Assembly: GCF_900142985.1 (NCBI RefSeq)
Contig: NZ_LT670849.1
Coordinates: 6,092,501-6,156,500 of the forward strand
From: Bradyrhizobium erythrophlei
GTDB taxonomy: Bacteria > Pseudomonadota > Alphaproteobacteria > Rhizobiales > Xanthobacteraceae
Direction: 5' to 3'
Length of the DNA stretch: 64,000 nt
In this document: piece by piece, positions 43,477-52,422 of the stretch
Layout of the letters: each line of letters starts with the position of its first letter
How positions within the stretch are numbered: the stretch's first letter is position 1
Program-made: the position numbers and the translations under genes
Notes under the pieces: generated by a model
What the model was told of the DNA's origin: nothing
Database searches by the model: none
The model's input: the letters and a program-made list of their open reading frames with translations, nothing else

Positions 43477-45048
43477 ATGAATCGTAAATGCAGAACGATC
43501 TGTCGAACGATGGCGGCCTTGGCGCTCGTCGGAACCAGTTGGTCGCATGCCCAATCGCCGGAAACGAAGAATCGCTTCAAACTCGAAGAGGCGACAATCG
43601 CCGATGTGCAAGCCGCGATGAAGAGCGGCAAGTTGACGGTGCGCAGCCTTGTCGAGATGTATCTGGCGCAAATCGACGCCTACGACCAGAAGGGGCCGGC
43701 GCTGAACGCCATTATAGCGCAAAATCCCTACGCGCTGGCGGATGCCGACGCGCTGGACGCCGAATTCAGGCGATCAGGGCCGGTCGGCCCCCTCCATGGA
43801 ATCCCGGTCCTAGTGAAGGACATCGTCGCCACCAAGGGCATCCCAACGACCGCTGGCTCGAAGAGCCTCGAAGGCTATGTCCCGGCCGAAGACGCCACGA
43901 TCATTCGGAGGCTGAGGGCGGCCGGAGCCATCGTCATCGCAAAATCCAATCCCCATGAATTCTCGATCTGGGGCGAGACGATCAGCTCGCTTGGAGGGCA
44001 GACCCGTAATCCTTACGACCTGACGAGGACGCCGGGCGGATCGAGTGGCGGGACCGGCGCCGGCCTCGCCGCCAACTACGCGATTCTCGGAATCGCTGGA
44101 GATACGAATAATTCAATTCGTTCGCCGTCGTCGGCCAACAGCATCGTCGGCATCCGGCCAACCATCGGCCTGATCAGCCGCTCCGGCGTCATCCCGGTTT
44201 CGAGCATCCAGGATGCGGTGGGGCCAATGGCGCGAACGCTAGCCGATGCCGTCAAGATGCTCAATGTGATGGTTGGCGGCTACGACGCCGGCGATCCCGC
44301 GACCGCGTGGAGCGTAGGGCATAGCGAGCGGGACTACACCAAGTATTTGACCCCCGGCGGTTTGAAGGGCGCGCGTCTCGGCGTGGTCGAGACACTGTTC
44401 GGTGAGAAGGATATCAATTACGACGTAAACGTCGTCGCCCGGGCGGCCATTAAAGCTATGGAAGATGCGGGTGCTGTTACGGTCTCCGTCCGTGATCCGA
44501 TGCTGGACACCAGTAAGATAGGTCCAAATATCAGTGTCGATCTTTATGATCTCAAGCCTGATTTGAATGCATATTTGGCCAATGCCAAGCCGACGCCTCC
44601 TGTCAAATCACTCGAGGAAATCATCCAGTCGGGAAAATTCTCGCTCAATATAGGAGACGCACTTCGCAAGGCCCAGAGCCTTGATCGCGATGCAAGTTAT
44701 TTCGAACGCCTGTATCGCCGAAAGCTGCTGCAGGACAGAATCATAGAGATCATGGCGGAGTCCAATCTGGACGCATTGATCTTCCCGCATCAGCAGCGAC
44801 TGGTTGTGCCCATCGGTGAGCGCCAAGTCGAGAGAAATGGTAACATCGCGTCGGTCCCAGGTTTCCCCAGTATCGCCGTTCCCGGCGGATTTTCGCCTCC
44901 GACAGCAAACGCGCCGATCGGCGTTCCGGTTGGCATGGAGTTCGTCGGCCGGCCGTGGGACGAGGGCCGTCTGATCCGCCTCGCCTACGGCTTCGAACAG
45001 GCGACCAAGTTCCGCGTTCCCCCGAAAAGCGCTACGCCCCAGCCCTGA
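43477..45048 (+). CDS. exported amidase (amidase signature family)
   Basis: A 523-residue amidase-signature hydrolase with an N-terminal signal peptide (MAALALVGTSWSHAQ), so it should act in the periplasm. The Ser-cisSer-Lys triad is present: Lys in GIPVLVKDIV, cis-Ser in TPGGSSGGTGAG, and the nucleophile Ser in DTNNSIRSPSS. In most relatives the last motif is D-T-G-G-S-I-R; here the two glycines are Asn-Asn, which may shape the oxyanion hole. AGAAGG lies before the ATG. The substrate may be an amide or short peptide. Confidence 0.92.
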   Translation: MNRKCRTICRTMAALALVGTSWSHAQSPETKNRFKLEEATIADVQAAMKSGKLTVRSLVEMYLAQIDAYDQKGPALNAIIAQNPYALADADALDAEFRRSGPVGPLHGIPVLVKDIVATKGIPTTAGSKSLEGYVPAEDATIIRRLRAAGAIVIAKSNPHEFSIWGETISSLGGQTRNPYDLTRTPGGSSGGTGAGLAANYAILGIAGDTNNSIRSPSSANSIVGIRPTIGLISRSGVIPVSSIQDAVGPMARTLADAVKMLNVMVGGYDAGDPATAWSVGHSERDYTKYLTPGGLKGARLGVVETLFGEKDINYDVNVVARAAIKAMEDAGAVTVSVRDPMLDTSKIGPNISVDLYDLKPDLNAYLANAKPTPPVKSLEEIIQSGKFSLNIGDALRKAQSLDRDASYFERLYRRKLLQDRIIEIMAESNLDALIFPHQQRLVVPIGERQVERNGNIASVPGFPSIAVPGGFSPPTANAPIGVPVGMEFVGRPWDEGRLIRLAYGFEQATKFRVPPKSATPQP

Positions 45049-45110
45049 CGCGGACTGACTACGTTTGGTAAAGGCGCGTCTCGGTCCGTTCCGGACACAT
45101 GGGTTACGTT

Positions 45111-45285
45111 TCATTCCGGGGACATAGGTAACACTTTCGATCCGAAGGGATTTGCAAGGGGTTCGAGCCTGCAAGTTTCGTCATCGAAGTATCCCAGATC
45201 ATAATTCATGAAGCTGACGAGCCAAATGCGATCGTCGGTCTGTTTGATGCCAATGGTCTGGCCGGCGCAGCCCTCAGGGCTGCTC
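45111..45285 (-). mobile_element. C-terminal remnant of an IS481-like transposase
   Basis: On the minus strand the frame reads AGQTIGIKQTDDRIWLVSFM, then NYDLGYFDDETCRLEPLANP and FGSKVLPMSPE, ending at the stop 45111-45113. This is the characteristic C-terminal tail of integrase-core (IS481-like) transposases common in rhizobia; the catalytic core is missing. The fragment stops where the duplicated panE-promoter segment begins at 45282, so it marks the left junction of that copy. The family name is from memory of the tail motif. Confidence 0.7.
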
Positions 45286-45575
45286 GCAATCTGCTGTCGA
45301 GATAGGTGTAATCTAATCTATTCGTTTTTCGAATTGAAATTGTGGGATTAGGAATAACAATCGACGTTTTTTTAACGAAAGAGACGTTTTTTTAACGAAA
45401 GAGAACTGGATCGACGTACGAGGAGAGTCTCGATTCCGTCAGCAATTCAACCATTTCCCCATTTTGAATAAATCAGGGGCTCAGCCATGCGCGTAGCCAT
45501 AATCGGTGCGGGAGGTTTTGGAGGCTATTTTGGCGCGCGCCTCGCGCAACGCGGCGCGGATGTTCGCTTCCTTGC
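45282..45575 (+). repeat. duplicated promoter plus panE 5' end, copy 2
   Basis: Nearly identical to 13299-13572 in the same orientation. The homology covers the whole upstream region and the first 30 codons of panE, then breaks at CTTCCTTGC. A 20-base unit (GACGTTTTTTTAACGAAAGA) is repeated in tandem at 45363-45402, whereas copy 1 has a single version. The homology resumes at the enolase gene. Confidence 0.9.
45363..45402 (+). repeat. 20-bp tandem duplication in the copied promoter region
   Basis: Two perfect units of GACGTTTTTTTAACGAAAGA, about 85 bases before the stub ATG. Copy 1 of the module has one related unit near 13382. It changes spacing in the upstream region and could affect regulation. 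Confidence 0.85.
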
Positions 45576-45591
45576 TGTGATAACCAAATGA
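45487..45591 (+). pseudogene. panE-like stub (34 codons) coupled to the enolase gene
   Basis: ATG at 45487 gives MRVAIIGAGGFGGYFGARLA, then QRGADVRFLAVITK and stop at 45589-45591. The first 30 residues match the ketopantoate-reductase-like gene at 13484; the rest of that gene is deleted. The stop overlaps the next ATG (45588) as ATGA, so the stub now acts as a short leader reading into the enolase gene, probably by translational coupling. Confidence 0.85.
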
Positions 45592-46694
45592 AGATCGCAA
45601 AGATCGAAGCGATCGTGATTTCAATTCCCTTCGCAGGGGGCGGAAAGTCGGCCGAAACGGCTTGGGGCAAGAAGGACGCGAACTCCGCCGACTCTCTCCT
45701 CGTCAAGGTCACCACGTCGAATGGGATCACTGGATGGGGTGAGGCGTTCGGCTTCACGGCCATCCCTGCTGTCAAGGCGGCGATCGAACAGGTGCTGGCT
45801 CCCTTATGCATCGGCCGTAGCGCAGCCAGCATCGGACCATTGATGCTCGATGTTCAAAAGCGCCTGCACATCTTCGGGCGCAGCGGCGCCATCATGTTCG
45901 CCATTTCCGCAATCGATATCGCTTTGTGGGACATTTTTGGCAAAGCGACAGGTCAGCCAGTCCATCGATTGTTAGGTGGCAGCGAAGTGGCTGAACTGCG
46001 GTGCTACGCAAGCCTCGTACGCTATTCTGAACCGCAGGTCGTTGCTGCGAACGTCGAGCGGGCTTTGGCAGATGGGTTCTCTCATCTCAAGCTTCATGAA
46101 ATTGACGTGGAGGCGGTACGGGCAGCGCGCAAGACTGCCGGCGACGACGTGGAAATTATGCTTGACGTCAATTGCCCGTGGACGGTCAGCGAAGCCCTGA
46201 ATATGAGCTCCAAGCTGCGGCCTTTCAATCTGCGGTGGCTCGAAGAGCCGATCTGGCCCCCGGAGAATTATGACGGACTGGCTCGGTTGCGCCGCGAAGC
46301 GGGGATACCGATTGCGGCCGGGGAGAACGCTTCCACCTTGATGGATTTCCAGCAGATGCTCGTCGCAGGTGCAGTCGACTTCGTGCAGCCGAGCCCTGCA
46401 AAAATGGGTGGCATCACCGAGCTGCAAAAAGTTTTTGCGCTTGCCGCGGCAAATAACTCAACGGTCATGGTCCACACCTTTTATGACGGTCCTGGCTTGC
46501 TTGCGAGCATACATGCGAGCGCTGCGCTTGGCTCGAAGGGGTCGCTGGTGGAGTGGCGATACTTCGATCTCGAGGCTCAACTTTACGGGGATGCCATCTT
46601 CCCCAAGCGCGGAACGATTGTTGTTCCTCAAGGCTCGGGCTTGGGGGTTGATCCGGATCCGGACGTCGTACGAAGTTTTTTAGTCCTGAGCTAA
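45588..46694 (+). CDS. mandelate racemase/muconate lactonizing enzyme family protein, copy 2
   Basis: A 368-residue paralogue of the protein at 14469-15575, the same length and aligned without gaps. All active-site segments agree: HLKLHEI (K-x-H), LDVNCPW, LEEPIWP, AGENAST, VQPSPAKMGG and VMVHTFYDGPG. Differences are scattered and mostly conservative, so it is a diverged duplicate, not a recent one. It begins in an ATGA overlap with the panE stub, and a TRAP transporter gene follows 38 bases later, which suggests a catabolic operon for an imported acid. The substrate is unknown. Confidence 0.92.
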   Translation: MKIAKIEAIVISIPFAGGGKSAETAWGKKDANSADSLLVKVTTSNGITGWGEAFGFTAIPAVKAAIEQVLAPLCIGRSAASIGPLMLDVQKRLHIFGRSGAIMFAISAIDIALWDIFGKATGQPVHRLLGGSEVAELRCYASLVRYSEPQVVAANVERALADGFSHLKLHEIDVEAVRAARKTAGDDVEIMLDVNCPWTVSEALNMSSKLRPFNLRWLEEPIWPPENYDGLARLRREAGIPIAAGENASTLMDFQQMLVAGAVDFVQPSPAKMGGITELQKVFALAAANNSTVMVHTFYDGPGLLASIHASAALGSKGSLVEWRYFDLEAQLYGDAIFPKRGTIVVPQGSGLGVDPDPDVVRSFLVLS

Positions 46695-46732
46695 GACCGC
46701 TTTCAATCCGCACCGCGGACTTGGAGATCTTC

Positions 46733-47749
46733 ATGATCATTACACGCCGCACTTTCTTGAAGACGCACGCGGCCGCCGTGGGAGCTTCTTATGTCGCCTT
46801 GGCACCCTCGCTGGCGCTCGCGGCCCCAATAAGCTTCAAGATTGGACACGATCAAGCGGCGACGCACCCGGTTCATTTGCGCCTGGTCGAAGCGGCCGAA
46901 CGCATCAAGCTTCAGACCAACGGGCAATTTCTGCTGCAGGTGTTTGCCAACAGCCAACTCGGCGGCGATACCGACATGTTGACGCAGACGCGCTCCGGCG
47001 CTCTGGAGATGGTGTTGATGCCCGACATCATCCTTGGCACGTTGGTGCCGCTGGCGTCCATCAACGCGATGGGTTTTGCGTTTGACAATGAAATTGACGT
47101 CCACGCCGCAATGGATGGCGATTTGGGTGCCCACATCCGCGACAGGATCGTCGGTTCCGGACTGTCGGTGATGAAGAAGTTCTGGGAGAATGGCTTCCGA
47201 CAAATTACCAGCAGCACGAAGCCGATCAACCACCCCGAAGATCTTCGCGGTTTCAAGATCCGCGTCCCCGTAGCGCCGCTGTGGGTCTCCATGTTCAAGG
47301 CTTTCGGCTGCGGCCCGACCGCAATGAATATGAATGAATTGTATTCAGCGCTTCAGACTAAGGTCGTCGAAGGGCAGGAAAATCCATTCTCAATCATCGA
47401 ATCCGCGAAATTCTATGAAGTGCAGAAATATTGTTCCGTCACCAACCATGTTTGGAACGGATTCTGGCTATTGATGAATTCCCGCCGCTGGAGCGCGGTC
47501 CCCGCCACCGTCCAGGACATTGTTCAGGAACATCTGAATCGTTCGGCGATGGATCTGCGTGACGACGTCGTCAAGCAGAAAGACGTGCTGCGGAAATCGC
47601 TTGTCGAACGAGGCATGGTGTTTAACGAGACGTATCCCAAGCCGTTCCGTGATGCGCTCCAGGCTGTCGGATTTTACGCGGAGTGGCGTCGGAAATTTGG
47701 CGAAGAAAGCTGGGCGGTCCTTACCAAATACGCAAAAGCAATCGCGTAA
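46733..47749 (+). CDS. dctP: TRAP transporter solute-binding protein (DctP family)
   Basis: A 338-residue periplasmic receptor. A twin-arginine-like signal (ITRRTFLKTHAAAVGASY) leads to mature sequence near SLALAAPISFKIGHDQ. DctP motifs are present: FANSQLGGDTDMLTQTRSG in the N-lobe and, later, LRGFKIRVPVAPLWVSMFKA and LQTKVVEGQENPFSIIES, the last containing the conserved region that binds ligand carboxylates. GGAG six bases before ATG 46733 decides the start. With the enolase paralogue upstream and a TRAP permease downstream it probably imports the acid that the enolase acts on. Confidence 0.93.
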   Translation: MIITRRTFLKTHAAAVGASYVALAPSLALAAPISFKIGHDQAATHPVHLRLVEAAERIKLQTNGQFLLQVFANSQLGGDTDMLTQTRSGALEMVLMPDIILGTLVPLASINAMGFAFDNEIDVHAAMDGDLGAHIRDRIVGSGLSVMKKFWENGFRQITSSTKPINHPEDLRGFKIRVPVAPLWVSMFKAFGCGPTAMNMNELYSALQTKVVEGQENPFSIIESAKFYEVQKYCSVTNHVWNGFWLLMNSRRWSAVPATVQDIVQEHLNRSAMDLRDDVVKQKDVLRKSLVERGMVFNETYPKPFRDALQAVGFYAEWRRKFGEESWAVLTKYAKAIA

Positions 47750-47786
47750 GGCTGCCTGAGAGTTAAGTCCCGGTCAAATCTGTACG

Positions 47787-49678
47787 ATGGCGAAGAACAT
47801 GTCGTTTGAACATCCGCAGGACACGACCGGAACGGGCGCCAGCAACGGCCGGCTTGTTCACGCCAGCCTCATTCTGGACCGCATTATAGCGTGGTCGACG
47901 GAGATTCCCGCCGCGCTTTTGGTGGTTGCGGAATTCTGCTTGCTGTTGACCAACGTCACCTATCGATACGGTTTGCGCGACCCGCTCACGTGGGGGGACG
48001 AACTCGCTTCGCTGCTCTTTGTCTGGTTGTCGATGCTCGGTTGTGTCATCGCCCTTCGGCGGGGTGAGCACATGCGGCTCACGACCATAGTCTCAAAATT
48101 GTCGCCGCGGGCAAAGCAGCGGACGGAGGCGCTGGCAAACACACTTGTGGTTCTGTTCATGGCCCTTCTGATCGTGCCCGCCTGGGAGTACACGGTTGAC
48201 GAATGGGCGATCATGACACCTGCGTTGCAGATACCGCATGCAGTTCGCGTGGGTGCCTTGACATGCGGCTTCACGCTGATGTTCGCCGTCGCCCTGTCGC
48301 GCTTGATATCGAGCGCCACCTCGGCAAACATCGCTCTTTGCGGTTTGCTCGTTCTCGGTGGCTCGGGTGGGCTTTACCTGTTCCAGGTGCAACTTGTGGA
48401 CATGGGAAGCGCTCATCTATTTTTATTTTTTGTGATCGGTGTGGCGATTATCGTCTTGGCAGGCGCGCCGATCATGACGGCATTTGGACTATCCACGCTC
48501 GCCTACTTGTTAACCGTCACTGATATTCCGATCACCGTTGCGGTCAACCGTATCGACGAGGGGATGTCAGGATTGATCCTGCTGTCAATCCCGCTGTTTG
48601 TCTTTCTGGGGGCGCTCATCGAGTCGATGGGATTGGCCGAAGCGATGATTGGCTTTCTCGCTTCCTTGATCGGCCACATGCGCGGCGGCCTCTCGTACGT
48701 GCTGATAGGAGCCATGTACCTTGTCTCCGGCATCTCCGGCTCAAAGGCTGCGGACATGGCGGCGATTGCGCCTGCGCTGTTTCCGGACATGAAAAGGCGC
48801 GGGGAGGACGAGGGCGAGTTGGTAGCCATGTTGAGTTCGGCCGGCGCGATGTCCGAGACCATCCCTCCCAGCCTGGTATTGATCACGATCGGATCGGTCA
48901 CGAACGTTTCGATCGCTGCGTTGTTTACCGGCGGCTTCATGCCCGCCGTGGTTGGCGCTCTGGCGATGGCTGTGGTCGTTTGGATCAAAAACCGAAACAA
49001 GAGCGTACAGCATCCGCAGCGGGCATCGAGCAAAGATGTCTGGACTACTCTTTGTTACGCCATCCCGTCGATCGTCCTCCCTTTCTTGATCCGCACCGCC
49101 GTCGTCAACGGAGTGGCGACGGCGACGGAGGTGGCTACGATCGGAATCGCGTATACCTTCGCAGTTGGCCTGATCTTTTACAGGAAGTTCGAATGGAAGA
49201 CACTTCAACCGATGCTGGTTAATACGGCTTCCCTGTCCGGTGCCATTCTTCTGATCATCGGGTGCGCGACTTCCATGGCGTGGGCTCTCACCCAATCCGG
49301 ATTCTCGGGTCAATTAGCCGCGTGGATGTCCATCGTCCCCGGGGGGCGATGGGCTTCATCATGGTCTCGGCCGTTGCCTTCATGATCCTCGGCAGCTTTC
49401 TCGAGGGCATTCCAGCGATCGTTCTTTTTGGGCCCCTGTTGTTTCCAATAGCGCGGAACGTCGGAATTAACGAAGTGCACTATGCGATGGTCGCCGTTTT
49501 TGCGATGGGTCTGGGATTGTTCGCACCGCCCTTTGGAGTCGGATTTTATGCCGCGTGTGCCATCGGAAAAGTGCGACCGGAAGCGGCGGTTAGGCATGTG
49601 TGGGCTTACTTGGCTGCGCTGTTCATCGCGCTTCTTGCTATTGCGGCAATCCCCTGGATTTCAACGGGCTTCCTGTAA
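47787..49678 (+). pseudogene. TRAP transporter fused permease (DctQ-DctM) with a frameshift
   Basis: A fused small-plus-large TRAP permease. The N-terminal part has the DctQ domain (YRYGLRDPLTWGDELASLLF, RRGEHMRL), and the larger DctM part has GMSGLILLSIPLFVFLGALI, ISGSKAADMAAIAPALFPDM and SETIPPSLVLITIGS. The frame holds to about 49350, then slips at CCCCGGGGGGCG (49339-49350). The expected continuation (AMGFIMVSAVAFMILGSFLE to WISTGFL at 49678) is in another frame; adding one G would restore it. Either a one-base deletion in a G run disrupted the gene, or it is a sequencing error. The frame-1 reading stops at 49385. Confidence 0.82.
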
Positions 49679-49802
49679 CGATCGAGACGTTGTCAGGGAG
49701 ATGATTTGGTGCACTTGCCCTACCACGTAACATGATCGCCCACGGCTAACGATACTGGCCAGCAATGTTAATCTCTACACAGCTTTCAAAAGGAAAAGCA
49801 GA

Positions 49803-50633
49803 ATGCGAATGATATCCGCTACCTTCGCGATGGTTTTCGCCTTTGCACTCTCGTTTGGCGGAGCCCATGCGCAATCGGTGAAGTCTGGCGTTGAAAGGCT
49901 ATATATCCTGAGCTGCGGCGAAGGGGTCGCCGGCGATATTTCCCTGTGGTCGCCAGGGATCAACGAAGGAAAGTCGATGGATTTCGTCGACAGCTGTTAC
50001 CTTATTAAGCACAAACAGGGTTGGTTCCTTTGGGACACCGGTCTTTCGGATTCGGTAGCGGCCTTGCCAAACGGCCTTCCTCCCGCCAACCCAAAGTTTA
50101 TCTACTGGCGTCGCGCGAAAATGCTGGCGGCGCAGCTTGCCGAGCTGAATGTTTCACCTTCCGATATCAAAAAGATGGCCGTCTCGCACACCCATCCCGA
50201 TCATATCGGAAATGTCGAATTGTTTCCGCAGGCCATGCTGTATGTTCAGAAAGCCGAATACGAATGGCCGAACCCGGACGGAACGCCTCGTTTCAAGCCC
50301 GAGCATCCGGTTACGAAGGTTGAAGGAGACCTCGATGTCTTCGGAGACGGAAGCATTGTTCTGCTGGCTACCCCAGGTCACACCCCAGGCCACCAAGTAT
50401 TGCTGGTGAAGCTCCCCAAAACTGGCAACATCGTCCTATCCGGCGACTTAGCTCATTTCTTGAGCAACTGGGAAAACCGTGGCGTCCCCACATTTAATAC
50501 CAGCAAGGAACAAACGAATTCTTCGATGCAACGCGTCGCGGACATCATGAAGAAGGAAAACGCGACGCTCTGGATCAACCACGACAAGGTGCAGAGGGAC
50601 GGCCAAAGGTTGTCGCCGGAATTCTACGAGTAA
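49803..50633 (+). CDS. exported metallo-beta-lactamase-fold hydrolase (AHL-lactonase-like)
   Basis: A 276-residue hydrolase with a signal peptide (MRMISATFAMVFAFALSFGG), expected in the periplasm. The zinc motif H129-T-H131-P-D-H134 is present, with a downstream His in ATPGHTPGHQVL, Asp in LSGDLAHF and a last His in WINHDKVQ, the ligand set of a dinuclear zinc site. The layout (LWDTGLSDSV early, then SHTHPDHIGN) matches the N-acyl-homoserine-lactonase group, but these proteins also act on other lactones. AAGGAAAAG precedes the ATG. It follows the enolase/TRAP gene group, so it may open a lactone substrate; that is inference. Confidence 0.88.
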   Translation: MRMISATFAMVFAFALSFGGAHAQSVKSGVERLYILSCGEGVAGDISLWSPGINEGKSMDFVDSCYLIKHKQGWFLWDTGLSDSVAALPNGLPPANPKFIYWRRAKMLAAQLAELNVSPSDIKKMAVSHTHPDHIGNVELFPQAMLYVQKAEYEWPNPDGTPRFKPEHPVTKVEGDLDVFGDGSIVLLATPGHTPGHQVLLVKLPKTGNIVLSGDLAHFLSNWENRGVPTFNTSKEQTNSSMQRVADIMKKENATLWINHDKVQRDGQRLSPEFYE

Positions 50634-50652
50634 GCGGAACTTTTTACTTTAG

Positions 50653-50680
50653 CTGCGCGACGTCAGACCGCGTCGCGCAG
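50653..50680 (+). terminator. perfect hairpin after the lactonase-like gene
   Basis: CTGCGCGACG (50653-50662) pairs perfectly with CGTCGCGCAG (50671-50680), loop TCAGACCG, 20 bases after the stop codon. The T-run after it is poor, so it is a likely but weak terminator. Confidence 0.55.
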
Positions 50681-50887
50681 GTTCGTTGGGCTTTCGCTGT
50701 TTCCGTACGGCTCATCAGTGCGAAGTATCGGAAATAGCCTCCTACGTATCTCGCGTCGAAACGGACCGCGCCGAAACTGGTCACGGCGCTCCTTGTCCGT
50801 TGGGGAGGCGGCACATTGCGGCTGGTGCGACCAAGTGCCAGTCGACAACAACGATGTGACCGGGGACGATGGTCAGGGCGGCACCGG

Positions 50888-51538
50888 TCAGGCGACTTCG
50901 GACACAGCCTTCCGGATGGCCTGCTCGAACGCCTCCGGCGGCTCGGCCCCTGTGATCAGGTACCGATCGTTGACCACCACGGCGGGAACGCTGCTTATGC
51001 CTGCTCGGCGCCATCTCTCTTCTGCGTCGCGCACCTCGTCGGTGTAGCGCCCTGAGGTGAGCACATCGCGCGCAGCCGCACCTTCGAGGCCAACGGATTC
51101 AGCAGCGGCCACGAGCACACCGTGATCACCGGGATTCTGCATGTTGGTATGGTAGGCGGCGAGCAGCGCACGCTTCAGCCCTTCTTGCCGCCCCTCGATC
51201 CGCGCCCAGTGCAGCAGGCGATGCGCGTCGAAAGTGTTGTAGAACCGGCTTTCGTCTGTTGTCACCATGTCGAAGCCGACCTCCGCCGCGAGCCCGCGCT
51301 GGCGCTCACGGTTCGCGATCGCCTGCTCGCGTCCGACCTTGTATTTGCGTGCCACGTTGTCGAAACGGCTCTCGCCCTCTGGCGGGAGGCCCGGATTAAG
51401 CTCAAAGGGCTGGAAACGAATGTCGGCCGTCAATTGCCCCCCCAATCGCTTCAGCGCGACATCCAGGTTTCCCAACCCAATGACGCACCAGGGGCACGAG
51501 ACATCGGATACGAAGTCGATCTTGATGGATTTGGTCAT
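50888..51538 (-). CDS. DsbA-family (FrnE-like) thiol oxidoreductase
   Basis: A 216-residue thioredoxin-fold protein with active site C15-P-W-C18 (DVSCPWCVIG), a helical insertion, and the cis-Pro loop ISSVPAVVVNDRYLITGAEP. No signal peptide is present, so it is probably cytoplasmic, as FrnE-like proteins are. They work as disulfide isomerases or in polyketide and stress metabolism; no specific role can be deduced. It is alone on the minus strand and convergent to the lactonase-like gene. Confidence 0.92.
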   Translation of the reverse strand: MTKSIKIDFVSDVSCPWCVIGLGNLDVALKRLGGQLTADIRFQPFELNPGLPPEGESRFDNVARKYKVGREQAIANRERQRGLAAEVGFDMVTTDESRFYNTFDAHRLLHWARIEGRQEGLKRALLAAYHTNMQNPGDHGVLVAAAESVGLEGAAARDVLTSGRYTDEVRDAEERWRRAGISSVPAVVVNDRYLITGAEPPEAFEQAIRKAVSEVA

Positions 51539-52422
51539 GAAAGCCGCTCGCTATTCGCTTGGTCACGCCATGCGTTCCTTGAACTGACCATGCAAATAGG
51601 GCGCTTAAGCATCGGATGAACAGCCGCCGGCAGGAAAACACTCTTTCGTAGATCGGTACAATCTTGCTGCTTCTGAACCACAATCTTCGCGCCTCGTTGC
51701 TCGACGGCACGGATATGCAAACGCCCTCGTCAAAATCGAAGAAACCTAATAAATGCAGGCGTTTCTCACCGCACATGCTCCGCTCCGGCGTCGAATCGAG
51801 TACGCAAATCTCAAAAGTCTCTGGTGGATGAACGATTGATCCAGACGGGGAGACGAGGGCCCTCTTGTCAGATACGAGCGATTGCTGCTTCCCGTTGCAT
51901 GCGATGGTGGTGAGGACGTCGAACGGATCGTCGGAGCTATCACGCTTTTCACTGAAGACAACGGCTTCGATGCGAAAGACATTTTAGCCGGCAGACTCGT
52001 CGACCGATGGTGTTCAACGTCTGTCGAGGCAACGACTTGCCACATTGGACACGGGGTCGGGCGATATCATGTGGTAGGTTGAAACATTCGCAAATTGAAG
52101 GCAGGGTTGACAACCCTACCCTTAGGCAATTTGCCCATGTCCCCTTTTCCAAAGCTATGAGAGAAGATCCTCCGTCGTGAAGGCGCTCTCACTGAAGACG
52201 AGGCCGCCGCGTTCGTCGGTGCGAAGACTTTGGCGCAGTTCCGTCGTTGGTATGGAGCCGACATAATCTGTGGCCCAATCCCAGGCACAAGGCTGTAGAA
52301 TCGAGAGTGCTTGTCAGGAAGCTGGTGCCCAAACGCATCGGTAGAATCGCGATATGAGAGGACCGAGCATGGGGACAGGTTCACTTCTCTGTGCCTGCGA
52401 GAAAGGGCGCGAGCGACAGACC
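51539..52422. other. 880-bp region with possible gene debris
   Basis: No intact gene seen. On the plus strand near 51868-52010, frame pieces (VRYERLLLPVACDGGEDVER) resemble the end of PAS-type sensory proteins. Near 52166-52300, ILRREGALTEDEAAAFVGAK followed by TLAQFRRWYGAD and PIPGTRL resembles small AlpA/excisionase-like helix-turn-helix proteins of integrated elements, interrupted by a stop. Both are weak assignments and are listed here only. Confidence 0.4.

Larger units (their letters stand above)
45049..45486. other. intergenic breakpoint region
   Basis: About 440 bases. It contains the transposase remnant (45111-45285), then the promoter part of the duplicated module. Short motifs such as GGACACATGGGTTAC (45093-45107) and GGGGACATAGGTAAC (45119-45133) are alike and may be parts of an IS end. 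Confidence 0.55.

Noticed and set aside
45151..45180. A GGTTCGAGCC stretch resembling a tRNA T-loop
   Set aside because: No acceptor stem, anticodon arm or CCA context could be formed; it lies within the transposase remnant.
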